This document shows positions 57,035-64,000 of a DNA stretch of 64,000 nt, piece by piece; within the stretch, counting starts at the first letter, position 1; each line of letters starts with the position of its first letter. This DNA comes from Eggerthella lenta DSM 2243 (GTDB lineage: Bacteria > Actinomycetota > Coriobacteriia > Coriobacteriales > Eggerthellaceae). Below the pieces are notes generated by a model, which was not told the origin of the DNA, did not search any database, and saw only the letters and a list, made by a program, of their open reading frames with translations. Location of the stretch: the NCBI RefSeq assembly GCF_000024265.1, contig NC_013204.1, forward strand, positions 876,501 through 940,500, given 5' to 3'. The position numbers and the translations under genes are program-made.

Positions 57035-58187
57035 TCAATTGGCGCGAACTGCCGTTCAGGCTGTGTTCGGCAACGGGTTGCGCTCGGCTCTGACCATGCT
57101 GGGTCTCGTCATCGGCATTTCGTCGGTCATCATCCTCGTGGGCATCGGCGACGGGACGAACCGGCAGGTGAGCGAAAAGATGAAAGCTCTCGGCGGAGAC
57201 GCGCTGTCGGCTTACCTGTTCGACGGCGACATGGGCTACAACGACCTTTCGGGCATGAACGACCTCGGTGCCGTGGATGGCGTGGCGCCCTCGAAGTCCC
57301 TGATGAATAAGCTTTCGGTGGGCACGACGGTTGCTAACAAGGCGTTCGTGGAGGCCACCGACGAGCACTACCTGCACGTGCGCAACCTCAAATTGCAGGA
57401 AGGCCGCAACTTGAGCGCTGTCGACCGGGAGAATCGTAGCAAGGTCATCGTGCTGGGCTCCGATGTGGCGAGGACGCTGCTTGGCTCGGCCGACGGCGCG
57501 GTCGGCCGTACCGTCAAGCTCGACGGCGATGAGTTCACCGTGGTCGGCGTGCTGCAGAACCAGGGCCAGTCGATGGGGCTCAATACGGGCAACGTTGCTC
57601 TCGTTCCCTTCTCTACTGCCGTGAGCATGGGGGAGAGCGGCACGATCACTTCTTTCTACGCGAAAGCGCGCGGCGAGGACGCCATCGAGGCGGCGAAAGG
57701 GGAGATAGGCTCGTACCTCACGGGCACGGCGCATATTCCCCCCGGACGTTTCGACATCATCTCCCAGGACGAGATGCTGCGGGCCGGCAACGAGATCGAC
57801 GGCACCATGACTTTGCTGTTGGCGGGCATCGCGGGCATATCGCTTGTGGTTGCGGGCATCGGCGTGATGAACGTGATGCTGGTGTCGGTGACCGAGCGCA
57901 CCCGCGAAATCGGCATCAAGAAAGCTCTGGGCGCGCGCCGCTTCGACATCCTCGTGCAGTTTCTGCTCGAAGCCCTCGTGCTCAGCATCATCGGAGGCGT
58001 TCTGGGCATCGCGGCGGGCATCGCGCTGGGACTGCTCATGGGCACCGTGGGGCTGGCGTTCGTGGTGTCGTGGGGCGTGGTGGCGGTTGCCGTTGCAGCA
58101 GCCACGGCCATCGGCCTGGTGTTCGGCATCTTCCCCGCCTACCGGGCGTCCCGCAAGAACCCCATCGAGGCTTTGCGCACCGAATAA
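57024..58187 (+). CDS. MacB-type FtsX-fold ABC permease
   Basis: 387 residues: one N-terminal helix (about 18-40; ALTMLGLVIGISSVIILVGI), a large extracellular domain (about 45-265) and three C-terminal helices (about 265-375) ending with the family motif YRASRKNPIEALRTE. VMLVSVTERTREIGIKKALG is the cytoplasmic coupling segment. With the ATPase and adaptor it forms a MacAB-like exporter of peptides, antibiotics or lipids; the cargo is not shown by context. Confidence 0.94.
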   Translation: MRYSQLARTAVQAVFGNGLRSALTMLGLVIGISSVIILVGIGDGTNRQVSEKMKALGGDALSAYLFDGDMGYNDLSGMNDLGAVDGVAPSKSLMNKLSVGTTVANKAFVEATDEHYLHVRNLKLQEGRNLSAVDRENRSKVIVLGSDVARTLLGSADGAVGRTVKLDGDEFTVVGVLQNQGQSMGLNTGNVALVPFSTAVSMGESGTITSFYAKARGEDAIEAAKGEIGSYLTGTAHIPPGRFDIISQDEMLRAGNEIDGTMTLLLAGIAGISLVVAGIGVMNVMLVSVTERTREIGIKKALGARRFDILVQFLLEALVLSIIGGVLGIAAGIALGLLMGTVGLAFVVSWGVVAVAVAAATAIGLVFGIFPAYRASRKNPIEALRTE

Positions 58188-58228
58188 GCTGCGCCGCCCG
58201 ATCGCTTACAAGTCGCCGCGCCTCGCAA

Positions 58229-58263
58229 GAACGGTCCTGCCGCAGCATGCTGCAGGACCGTTC
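58229..58263 (+). terminator. Terminator of the MacAB-like operon
   Basis: GAACGGTCCTGC (58229-58240) pairs with 58252-58263, with an AGCATGCT palindrome in the loop. No clear T-run. Confidence 0.65.
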
Positions 58264-58301
58264 GCGTTTAGGAATTCGAACATGCGAAAATTTTGCAGCG
58301 G

Positions 58302-59069
58302 TTAATCGAGCCGGTACGTATCCCTTATCAGCTCGATGATGTCCTCGTAGGATGCGGAGATCCCCAACTGCCTCATGTTCGCATCGTCGTCGGAGATCTT
58401 GTCGCAGAACTCCGACATGTCTGCCCTGATCGTCGGAGCTAGTTCTACGTGCTGGCCGGGCTTCAGGATCTGAGCCAACCTGAGCACGTCGTTCTTATGT
58501 TTTCTAAGATCTCGAGAGTCCACATGCTCTCCGATCGCCTTTCTTTGGGAGAGGTCGAGGAACGCTTTCGCCTTGAACGGTATGAGGCCGGTTTCGCCGA
58601 GCACGGCGATGCCGTCCACGATCTCGCATCTTCCCTTCATGAACCTGTAATAGTCTTCGTCGAGGAGGATGGCCGAAAGGCTCGATACCTCGTCATCGAG
58701 GGGCATCGGGGCCACGACGATTCCAGCGTCCTCGTCGATGAAGTCGGGCGCGGCGCTGAAGAGCTCTATCATGACGGGGAATCCAGGATCGGTCGGCTCG
58801 GTGAAGCGGTAGAAGTGGGCACGCGCCGACCCTTTCCATCCACAGCTGTAGCCTCCCGCCCTCACGAGCCTCCATACCGCTGCGGCAGCCTCCGGAAGGC
58901 GTCCTTCGACCAGGAGGACCATGTCGATGTCCTTGGTGGCGCGGAACTCGAGATCGGCATCCTCCAGCAAGACCTCGCATGCAGTGCCGCCGATGACCGC
59001 GTAGCTGTCCTCGAGCCCCACCATGTGCTCTTTGAACCGATCCAGTCCTCTGACTCCGCGTGCTACCAT
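58302..59069 (-). CDS. AbiEii-like nucleotidyltransferase toxin candidate
   Basis: 255 residues with the Pol-beta-type nucleotidyltransferase signature: GGTACEVLL (27-35) and RATKDIDMVL (43-52), where Asp47 and Asp49 are metal ligands and the T-K-D-I-D arrangement matches the AbiEii group. The rest (LDLSQRKAIGEHVDSRDLRK) is helical and basic. The start at 59069 (GAGGAGG upstream) overlaps the previous gene by seven bases. With the upstream winged-helix gene it forms a probable type IV toxin-antitoxin pair that can act in abortive phage defence. Confidence 0.75.
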   Translation of the reverse strand: MVARGVRGLDRFKEHMVGLEDSYAVIGGTACEVLLEDADLEFRATKDIDMVLLVEGRLPEAAAAVWRLVRAGGYSCGWKGSARAHFYRFTEPTDPGFPVMIELFSAAPDFIDEDAGIVVAPMPLDDEVSSLSAILLDEDYYRFMKGRCEIVDGIAVLGETGLIPFKAKAFLDLSQRKAIGEHVDSRDLRKHKNDVLRLAQILKPGQHVELAPTIRADMSEFCDKISDDDANMRQLGISASYEDIIELIRDTYRLD

Positions 59070-60019
59070 AAATCCTCCTCGTCGAACAGGCTGTTCAGCT
59101 CCTTCTCGACCCGCTCGTCTCCGCTGTCGGCAAGCGAGAGGGCCAGCGACACGTCGTCGATGTCCTTTCCGCCGGTGACGAGCGGCTCGTACGTCCATAC
59201 TTGGAGCTCGATCGTGTCATTATCGTCGATCTCGCCTATGAGCACCTCCGAGAAGGACAGGTCTTTGAGTCTCTTTCTAGATACCGCCTTGCGTCTGATC
59301 GGCGGCACGGCGAGCATTGACCGCACCGCCAGGGCGGTCTCGCCGGCATCGGGCAGCGCGTTTAGCGCCGCGTTGCGCTCGACATGAAGGATGCCGCTCA
59401 CAGGGGAGGACAGCAACGGCTTCGCCGCCCTCAGCAGTTTGCCCGAGTCGCGTTCGCGTTCGAGCAGCATCGACCTTCCACTTTTCGAGCGGACGACGAG
59501 CCCCTGCTCGTCGAGCTCGGCCAGAGCTCTCGAAGCGTCGCTCGGCGTGAGACCGGCGACCTCCCTCAGCTCCGCAGCGCTTTCGACCTCGGGATGCGCG
59601 ACGAGGGTGACGAAGGCCGCTTGCGCCCTGGAGGATAGGCGGCCCCCCCGGCGGTACCTCCGGGGCTCTCTCGATGTCGCTGCAAAGGCCAAGAAGGGGA
59701 GGAAGGCCTGCACGCCAGGAACGACGAAAGGCACGCCTTGCACGACGAGCGCTTTTCTCTGCCTCGCGTCTAGGGTTTCGCTGACAATGACAACGGGCAG
59801 GTCGGTGTATCTGCCCAGCTGATTGTGCACCCTCTTGATGTCCGGGAGGCCGTCCTCGTTCTCCATCTTCGCAGCTACGAACGCGATGCCTTCGAACACG
59901 CATCGAGCGTACGATGCCGAGCGCGAAAGAAAGAGCGGCAAGTTGGCATCGGGAAGCCACTCACCGTATTCGATCTTCAAGCCAAGCGTTTCGTTCAGGT
60001 ATTTTCTTAGCTCATCCAT
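59063..60019 (-). CDS. Winged-helix antitoxin/regulator candidate (AbiEi-like role)
   Basis: 318 residues. The N-terminal part (about 1-125) is of unknown fold (VFEGIAFVAAKMENEDGLPD). A winged helix-turn-helix sits at about 130-190 (SSRAQAAFVTLVAHPEVESA, AELREVAGLTPSDASRALAE, LDEQGLVVR), followed by an alpha-beta C-terminal region. Gene order (DNA-binding protein first, nucleotidyltransferase second, overlapping) is that of AbiE operons, so antitoxin and autorepressor roles are inferred. The sequence is not a textbook AbiEi. The Shine-Dalgarno is weak. Confidence 0.65.
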   Translation of the reverse strand: MDELRKYLNETLGLKIEYGEWLPDANLPLFLSRSASYARCVFEGIAFVAAKMENEDGLPDIKRVHNQLGRYTDLPVVIVSETLDARQRKALVVQGVPFVVPGVQAFLPFLAFAATSREPRRYRRGGRLSSRAQAAFVTLVAHPEVESAAELREVAGLTPSDASRALAELDEQGLVVRSKSGRSMLLERERDSGKLLRAAKPLLSSPVSGILHVERNAALNALPDAGETALAVRSMLAVPPIRRKAVSRKRLKDLSFSEVLIGEIDDNDTIELQVWTYEPLVTGGKDIDDVSLALSLADSGDERVEKELNSLFDEEDLW

Positions 60020-60058
60020 ATAGTTTCACCAAAATTGAATAGTTTTGAATAAAGTGCA

Positions 60059-60064
60059 ATTATA
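60059..60064 (-). promoter_or_regulatory. -10 of the AbiE-like operon
   Basis: Perfect TATAAT on the minus strand in a very A/T-rich 103-base gap, 40 bases before the start codon. The -35 is poor, consistent with an auto-repressed promoter. Confidence 0.5.
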
Positions 60065-60122
60065 CATTATTATTGAAAATTAGAGTGATAGACCGAAGTT
60101 CAAGTGATTTGACGCTGTTTTC

Positions 60123-63038
60123 TCATTCGTCGTACGCTATAACTTTTGAAACGTCCGCACCGCATTCGTGGAGTGTTTTGATGTCCTTCTTCAGCACCTT
60201 CGCCTTGTCGAGGATCGCGTTTTCGAGATTGCATCCCTTGAGTTCGGCATACCGAAGATCAGCCTCGCGGAGGATGGCCCCTCCCATATTTGAGCCCCTC
60301 ATTTTCGCCCATCCAAATTCTGCCTCTATGAGCTTTGCGAACCGCAAATCCGCATCTTCGAGGTGGGCGTGCTGGAATTTCGCCCCCTCCAACTCTGCTC
60401 CTAGCAAGTGGGCGTTCTCGAGGTGGGCGTGATCGAAGTGCGCTCCATGAAGAGTGGCTTTTTCCAGGGACGCGTGTTCGAAATGGGCATATGAGCATTT
60501 CGCGTCAACGAGTCGGGCGTCATTGAAATTCGCATGCTTCATATCCGCGTTGACTACGATGGTGTTATCAAGCATTGCTCCGGTGAATATTGCGTGTTCC
60601 ATGAACGAATTGGACATATCCGACGAACTGAGTTGCGCGAAAGGCAGCGTCAGAATGTATTCATCTTCCCCGCTCTCTATGATCGGCTCAAGACCATTGA
60701 AGAAAGAAGAAACGTTGCTTTCCCATGCAAACACACCGATCCCTCCCAACCATTGTAACAATAGGTTGAAAGATACGCCCATCCTCTCGCCAGTCACTTT
60801 GGCAGCGCAGCTGTGTAGCGCCAGAATGTTCCCCTGGACGTTGCGAATGGATGATAACTTTGTCGAAAACAGTGTTCCGTTTCTTTCCTTATCAAAAAAC
60901 GTCTCATCGAAGCTGTATTCCAATAGGGATTCCATGAATAACGACATCATGTATTTTTGAAGCGAGGCGGCTTTCTTTTTGGTGAACAGAGAGAGTTCGG
61001 CCCTTATGAACGATAGCGTGTTGTCCGTGAGTTCCGAACAGCCCAGCATGTCGTAAAGCTTTGGCATCGATGTGATGGGGCAAACTTTCCTGTCGAGCAT
61101 TTTGGTCAACTCGCCGACGATGCGGCGCGATACGAGGTACTCCATGAAACTGTAATGAACGAACTCGTAACTCTCCTCGCCGTTTTTGTTTCTTAGGTGA
61201 AAGTAACCAGCGATTATATTATCCTTGATGCGCGCCTCGCTTTTGAAGCAATCAAAGGCTTCTTTAGCGCGTTCGCTCCCGCATTCGTTTTTCAAGGGCT
61301 TTAAATCCGTGATAGATCCGCCGTTGTGCCATGCCATAATAGCAGCGGCCTCCATGAACTCGAGATACCCCGCCACGTCCGCTGCGCGTGTTCTGCTATG
61401 TATTTTCGCCTTTCCTTGCGCGTGATCGTAATTCCGGTTTATCACGCCCTTAAGCAAAGTTCCGTACACCTCGGCGCGGTTGGGTGCAGCCGTCTCGAGA
61501 ATATTCTTTGCGAACACGGCTATCAGATGGTTGAGGATAGGCTGGGCCGATAACTTCACTTCGTCGTCCCACTTGAAAATCTTTTCCATCGTCGAGCTCA
61601 TATCCCTACCAAGTCTCTCTCCGTAGTTCGTCCACCAAGTAATCCTTTTATCTTCACAAAGGAGGAAGTCTGGGTCGCAAATGTCGCCTAACTCACTTTC
61701 GGAGCAAACGTAGGGAAGCAGCTCGAGTCGAATCGGCTTGCACTCTTTTGGAGATACTTCTTTTTTCATATCTCGAAGCAGTGTGGTCCTTGAAGTGACG
61801 AGGACTCTGGTTGGGAAGGAGGCTTCGCTGCAACGCTGTCCGTATCGAAGTATGGATCCCAGGAGACCCCATGCTGCCTTTTTGCTCTTAGGTCCTCGCG
61901 CTGCATATTCATCGAGTCCATCGAATATGAGAACCAGAGGCTTGCTCGTTGGAAGCTTCGAAACAACGAAGTCGCGACCGGGCAACGATAGGATGTATTT
62001 CACGACGAGGGCCTCGATATCGTCGATTTGCGAATCCGTCGCCACGTCTTTGAGGCTGATGTAAGCAACGTTGACCTCTTCGGTTTTGGCCAGTGTTTTA
62101 GAAAGGCGCCTGGCAACGGTGGATTTTCCGCTTCCGGGATCTCCGGAAAGAACAAGGACAGGGTTGTGGTCGTCCCTAAAATCGGGCGTTTCCAGCCACT
62201 GCGCGATACGCTCATCTACTGAAACGACTAAGCTTACTGTATCGGTGAAAGTTGAGGTATGGCTATGCTCGATAGGCCAATGGGCAACGGATGCCTCTGC
62301 AACGGTTTCGGGAAACAACTGGATTTCTAAACGATTATTACTCTCGATGAGATCGAAGAGGCGGCCATGGGAATCTTGGTGTGGAGGATAAAACGTGGCC
62401 TCCGCAGTCTCGATGGCGTTGAGCGGTATGTAGAGCTCGTCGACGGTGAATTTGGTGCCTATCGCCGTCATGGATTGGGAAGCAAGGAAATCCTGGTACT
62501 TCAGCCACTCACGATCGGTCGCGAGTGTTGGATCTAGGGCGTAGATTATCTCAGTCGTTTGCCGGTCGACCGTCTCTTCTCCGTATGTTACCGTCATGTT
62601 GACGACGGTTCTGTCGTCGTCGTTTAGATGCCCAAATCTCAGTTTGAGACAGTAATCGAATGCGATGCTTATCGCTTCGGCTATGGATTCCGCCTTGTCC
62701 TCGCCGCCTTTGAAACCGAATTTTCTTTGACCTTCAAGGAGGAGCGCTTCGATTCGCGAATCCCTTTCCTCTTTCGTCTCCAGTGCCGAGTCGTAGATAT
62801 ACTCGGTCTCTTCGCCGAGCCAGTCGCAAAACGACAAGCCGTTTTCATCGAGGCCTACATCGGCTGCTTGCTCAAGCGCTGACCTCAGATCTGAGGTCAG
62901 GTTGTCGAGCGCACCTGAAAGCGATTCCTTTGTTTTGGCCTTTTTGCGTCCTTGTTCAGCCCATTGCGTTGTCTTGGCGACGAACTCAGAGATGAATGCA
63001 GAAACAACCGAAGAAACGGTAACCGCTTCACCAAACAT
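60123..63038 (-). CDS. NACHT-type STAND NTPase with C-terminal pentapeptide repeats
   Basis: 971 residues. The N-terminal region (about 1-280) is helical then mixed and matches no domain I know. The central NACHT module (about 285-700) has Walker A GDPGSGKST (299-307), Walker B PLVLIFDGLDEY (367-378) with the NACHT-style acidic pair, sensor-like VLVTSRTTLLRD, and a winged/helical region ending YEFVHYSFMEYLVSRRIV. The C-terminus (about 800-945) is a run of A-x-L/F-x-x pentapeptide repeats (AHFEHASLEKATLHGAHFDH) forming a predicted beta-helix. Bacterial NACHT and other STAND proteins are phage sensors that trigger abortive infection. Gene-level composition is A/T-richer than the rest of the window. 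AAAGGGG precedes the ATG. Confidence 0.85.
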   Translation of the reverse strand: MFGEAVTVSSVVSAFISEFVAKTTQWAEQGRKKAKTKESLSGALDNLTSDLRSALEQAADVGLDENGLSFCDWLGEETEYIYDSALETKEERDSRIEALLLEGQRKFGFKGGEDKAESIAEAISIAFDYCLKLRFGHLNDDDRTVVNMTVTYGEETVDRQTTEIIYALDPTLATDREWLKYQDFLASQSMTAIGTKFTVDELYIPLNAIETAEATFYPPHQDSHGRLFDLIESNNRLEIQLFPETVAEASVAHWPIEHSHTSTFTDTVSLVVSVDERIAQWLETPDFRDDHNPVLVLSGDPGSGKSTVARRLSKTLAKTEEVNVAYISLKDVATDSQIDDIEALVVKYILSLPGRDFVVSKLPTSKPLVLIFDGLDEYAARGPKSKKAAWGLLGSILRYGQRCSEASFPTRVLVTSRTTLLRDMKKEVSPKECKPIRLELLPYVCSESELGDICDPDFLLCEDKRITWWTNYGERLGRDMSSTMEKIFKWDDEVKLSAQPILNHLIAVFAKNILETAAPNRAEVYGTLLKGVINRNYDHAQGKAKIHSRTRAADVAGYLEFMEAAAIMAWHNGGSITDLKPLKNECGSERAKEAFDCFKSEARIKDNIIAGYFHLRNKNGEESYEFVHYSFMEYLVSRRIVGELTKMLDRKVCPITSMPKLYDMLGCSELTDNTLSFIRAELSLFTKKKAASLQKYMMSLFMESLLEYSFDETFFDKERNGTLFSTKLSSIRNVQGNILALHSCAAKVTGERMGVSFNLLLQWLGGIGVFAWESNVSSFFNGLEPIIESGEDEYILTLPFAQLSSSDMSNSFMEHAIFTGAMLDNTIVVNADMKHANFNDARLVDAKCSYAHFEHASLEKATLHGAHFDHAHLENAHLLGAELEGAKFQHAHLEDADLRFAKLIEAEFGWAKMRGSNMGGAILREADLRYAELKGCNLENAILDKAKVLKKDIKTLHECGADVSKVIAYDE

Positions 63039-63288
63039 TGCGAAACCCCTTTAGCGCAGGATCAAATAACTAACCTAGCAAGTTATGTTATCACGTTGAA
63101 GAGGTTCTGTCTGATACGCGGATGCCGATCTCGCTTACTGTGCCGAAAAACGGGTTGTCGTGAGAAAAAATCTGGCGTCGGTGGCCGAAGCGTAGAGGAT
63201 CGCACTTGTGTTTCCGGATGCCGAAAGAGCATGTAGCGAATGCCCAGTGCGATCTTGTGCTCGGCGCTTCTCGGAGCGCACTTGTCGC

Positions 63289-63441
63289 TCATGAATCAGC
63301 GTATTCGAGAATACCATCACGTTTTTTGGGGCCACACAGCAAATTGAAGGAAGTCGCTTCAACGCCTTGTCGTTGGGGATGAATCAAATCGAGAGCGGCA
63401 GTGCACTGTCCGCCTTCTCGTTGTACATCGGCGCTCTTCAT
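63289..63441 (-). CDS. Possible 50-residue protein of unknown function
   Basis: Starts MKSADVQREGGQCTAALDLI and ends EYADS. GGAGGGG lies four bases before the ATG, a good initiation site. The frame also runs upstream to 63498. Hydrophilic, no membrane helix, no family recognised. It may be a fragment of an older gene in the island. Confidence 0.35.
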   Translation of the reverse strand: MKSADVQREGGQCTAALDLIHPQRQGVEATSFNLLCGPKKRDGILEYADS

Positions 63442-63541
63442 GATCCCCTCCGAAGCTGGTTCTTGATACTGATTTTTGTAGTCCCTATCTGTAAGCATCT
63501 AGCAAAGTTTATCTGCAGGCCATTATGTGGCAAAATATTGT

Positions 63542-63570
63542 TTGGGCAATTTTTCAATTCAAAATATAAC
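63542..63570 (+). promoter_or_regulatory. Promoter of the XRE/AAA genes
   Basis: TTGGGC (63542-63547), a 17-base A/T-rich spacer and TATAAC (63565-63570). The predicted start near 63577 leaves a 19-base leader. Confidence 0.6.
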
Positions 63571-63595
63571 ATTTGATACAGAGGTTAGAGCTATC

Positions 63596-63790
63596 ATGAC
63601 TTTCGGCGAAATGGTCAAATACGCACGCAAACAACTGAGTATGACTCAAACTGAACTAGCAAAAGCGCTCGGCGTCAGCTTTGCGACGGTTAATCGATGG
63701 GAGAATGGGCAAGTGAATCCAAGTTCACTTGCCCAGAAAGCCTTTGAGGACTTTTGTGAGAGCAGTTTTATTAGCTTTCCTCGGGAATGA
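63596..63790 (+). CDS. Small XRE-family helix-turn-helix protein
   Basis: 64 residues consisting of one Cro/C1-type HTH: FGEMVKYARKQLSMTQTELA then KALGVSFATVNRWENGQVNP. This subfamily (VSFATVNRWENG) often precedes helicase or ATPase genes in defence and restriction islands. The ATG at 63596 has GAGGTTAG upstream. It lies 21 bases before the AAA ATPase gene and likely controls it. Confidence 0.85.
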   Translation: MTFGEMVKYARKQLSMTQTELAKALGVSFATVNRWENGQVNPSSLAQKAFEDFCESSFISFPRE

Positions 63791-63811
63791 TACGTTTAGG
63801 GGGTGAGGCAG

Positions 63812-64000
63812 GTGGCTCGAGCAGACCTGTTGTGTGATCTAATTAAGTATGGACTTGCTCACGATGACAAACGATTTATACAATCAGCCGAAGCGGTATG
63901 TGCTGAAGAGCGGGAAAAGCAGCACACAGTGCTTGCTAATCGCATTGAGAAAATCGTTCTGACCGCTGCTAATACTAAGCAAAAGTCGGTTCGGAACCAT
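63812..64000 (+). CDS. N-terminus of an AAA-family ATPase (runs off the window)
   Basis: 63 codons are visible from a GTG, open to the edge: VARADLLCDLIKYGLAHDDK, then a helix with AEAVCAEEREKQHTVLANRI. The pattern D-L-L...L-I...G...D-x-x-x-F, then E-E-R-x-K-x-H-x-x-L-A matches the N-terminal helical region of stand-alone AAA ATPases that occur next to subtilase-like S8 peptidases in defence islands. The ATPase core itself is outside the window, so the call rests on this N-terminus. AGGGGG lies eight bases upstream; a GTG at 63803 would add three residues. Confidence 0.6.
   Translation, partial: MARADLLCDLIKYGLAHDDKRFIQSAEAVCAEEREKQHTVLANRIEKIVLTAANTKQKSVRNH

Larger units (their letters stand above)
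63039..63595. other. A/T-rich gap between the NACHT gene and the XRE gene
   Basis: 557 bases separating divergent genes. It contains one short candidate gene (63289-63441) and the promoter at 63542-63570. I recognise no repeat, tRNA or attachment site here. Confidence 0.5.

Overview
The window is high-GC, densely coded DNA with strong Shine-Dalgarno sites (AGGAGG). It carries an Rnf complex, an actinobacterial-style rpoB-rpoC pair with the large RpoC insertion, sortase machinery and a sortase substrate. Together these suggest an anaerobic Coriobacteriia/Eggerthellaceae bacterium (Eggerthella-like). That placement is inferred from gene content and has not been searched. The final 6 kb is visibly richer in A/T and carries defence-type genes, so it looks like an acquired island.

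Layout. 1-3622 (minus): rnfC-rnfD-rnfG-rnfE, running out of the window; this is the ion-pumping ferredoxin:NAD oxidoreductase. 4.0-5.9 kb: DUF3788 and flavin-oxidase-fold genes, then a DUF3021/LytTR pair. 6.0-7.7 kb: a promoter, a structured leader (candidate yjdF riboswitch), yjdF, and a MerR regulator. 7.7-12.9 kb (minus): acetyl-CoA synthetase with an unknown helical-repeat protein, an SplB-like radical SAM protein, two GyrI-like ligand-binding proteins, and a 39-residue YjbR-like remnant. 13.2-16.0 kb: a DUF2156 protein convergent with a sortase-anchored surface protein. 16.4-24.5 kb: rpoB-rpoC, with an unusual tail on RpoC. 24.8-27.5 kb: hisE and glmM, surrounded by intergenic repeats. 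27.5-33.2 kb: polyphosphate genes (ppk1-ppx divergent from a tandem PPK2-type gene). 33.2-40.8 kb: a 38-residue membrane peptide, class B sortase, and purF-purM-purN-xdhC-purH. 41.0-42.7 kb: an IS3-like insertion sequence. 42.8-47.7 kb: a DnaJ-domain membrane protein, then a flippase-like/ATP-grasp/flippase-like trio. 47.8-52.9 kb: a substrate-binding lipoprotein paired with a membrane GGDEF-EAL protein, then a thioesterase. 52.9-58.2 kb: a two-component system divergent from a MacAB-like efflux operon. 58.3-64.0 kb: an AbiE-like toxin-antitoxin pair, a NACHT-pentapeptide-repeat protein, and an XRE regulator followed by the start of an AAA ATPase gene.

How the genes work together. Rnf, acetyl-CoA synthetase and the polyphosphate genes cover energy conservation and phosphate-energy storage. 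The pur genes cover several steps of IMP synthesis. The two-component system probably controls the divergent export operon through paired 11-bp-spaced repeats. The strongest leads for new biology are the NACHT-pentapeptide protein within its island, the alpha-CTD-like domain at the RpoC C-terminus, the ATP-grasp gene between two MprF-type flippase genes, and the structured leader ahead of yjdF.
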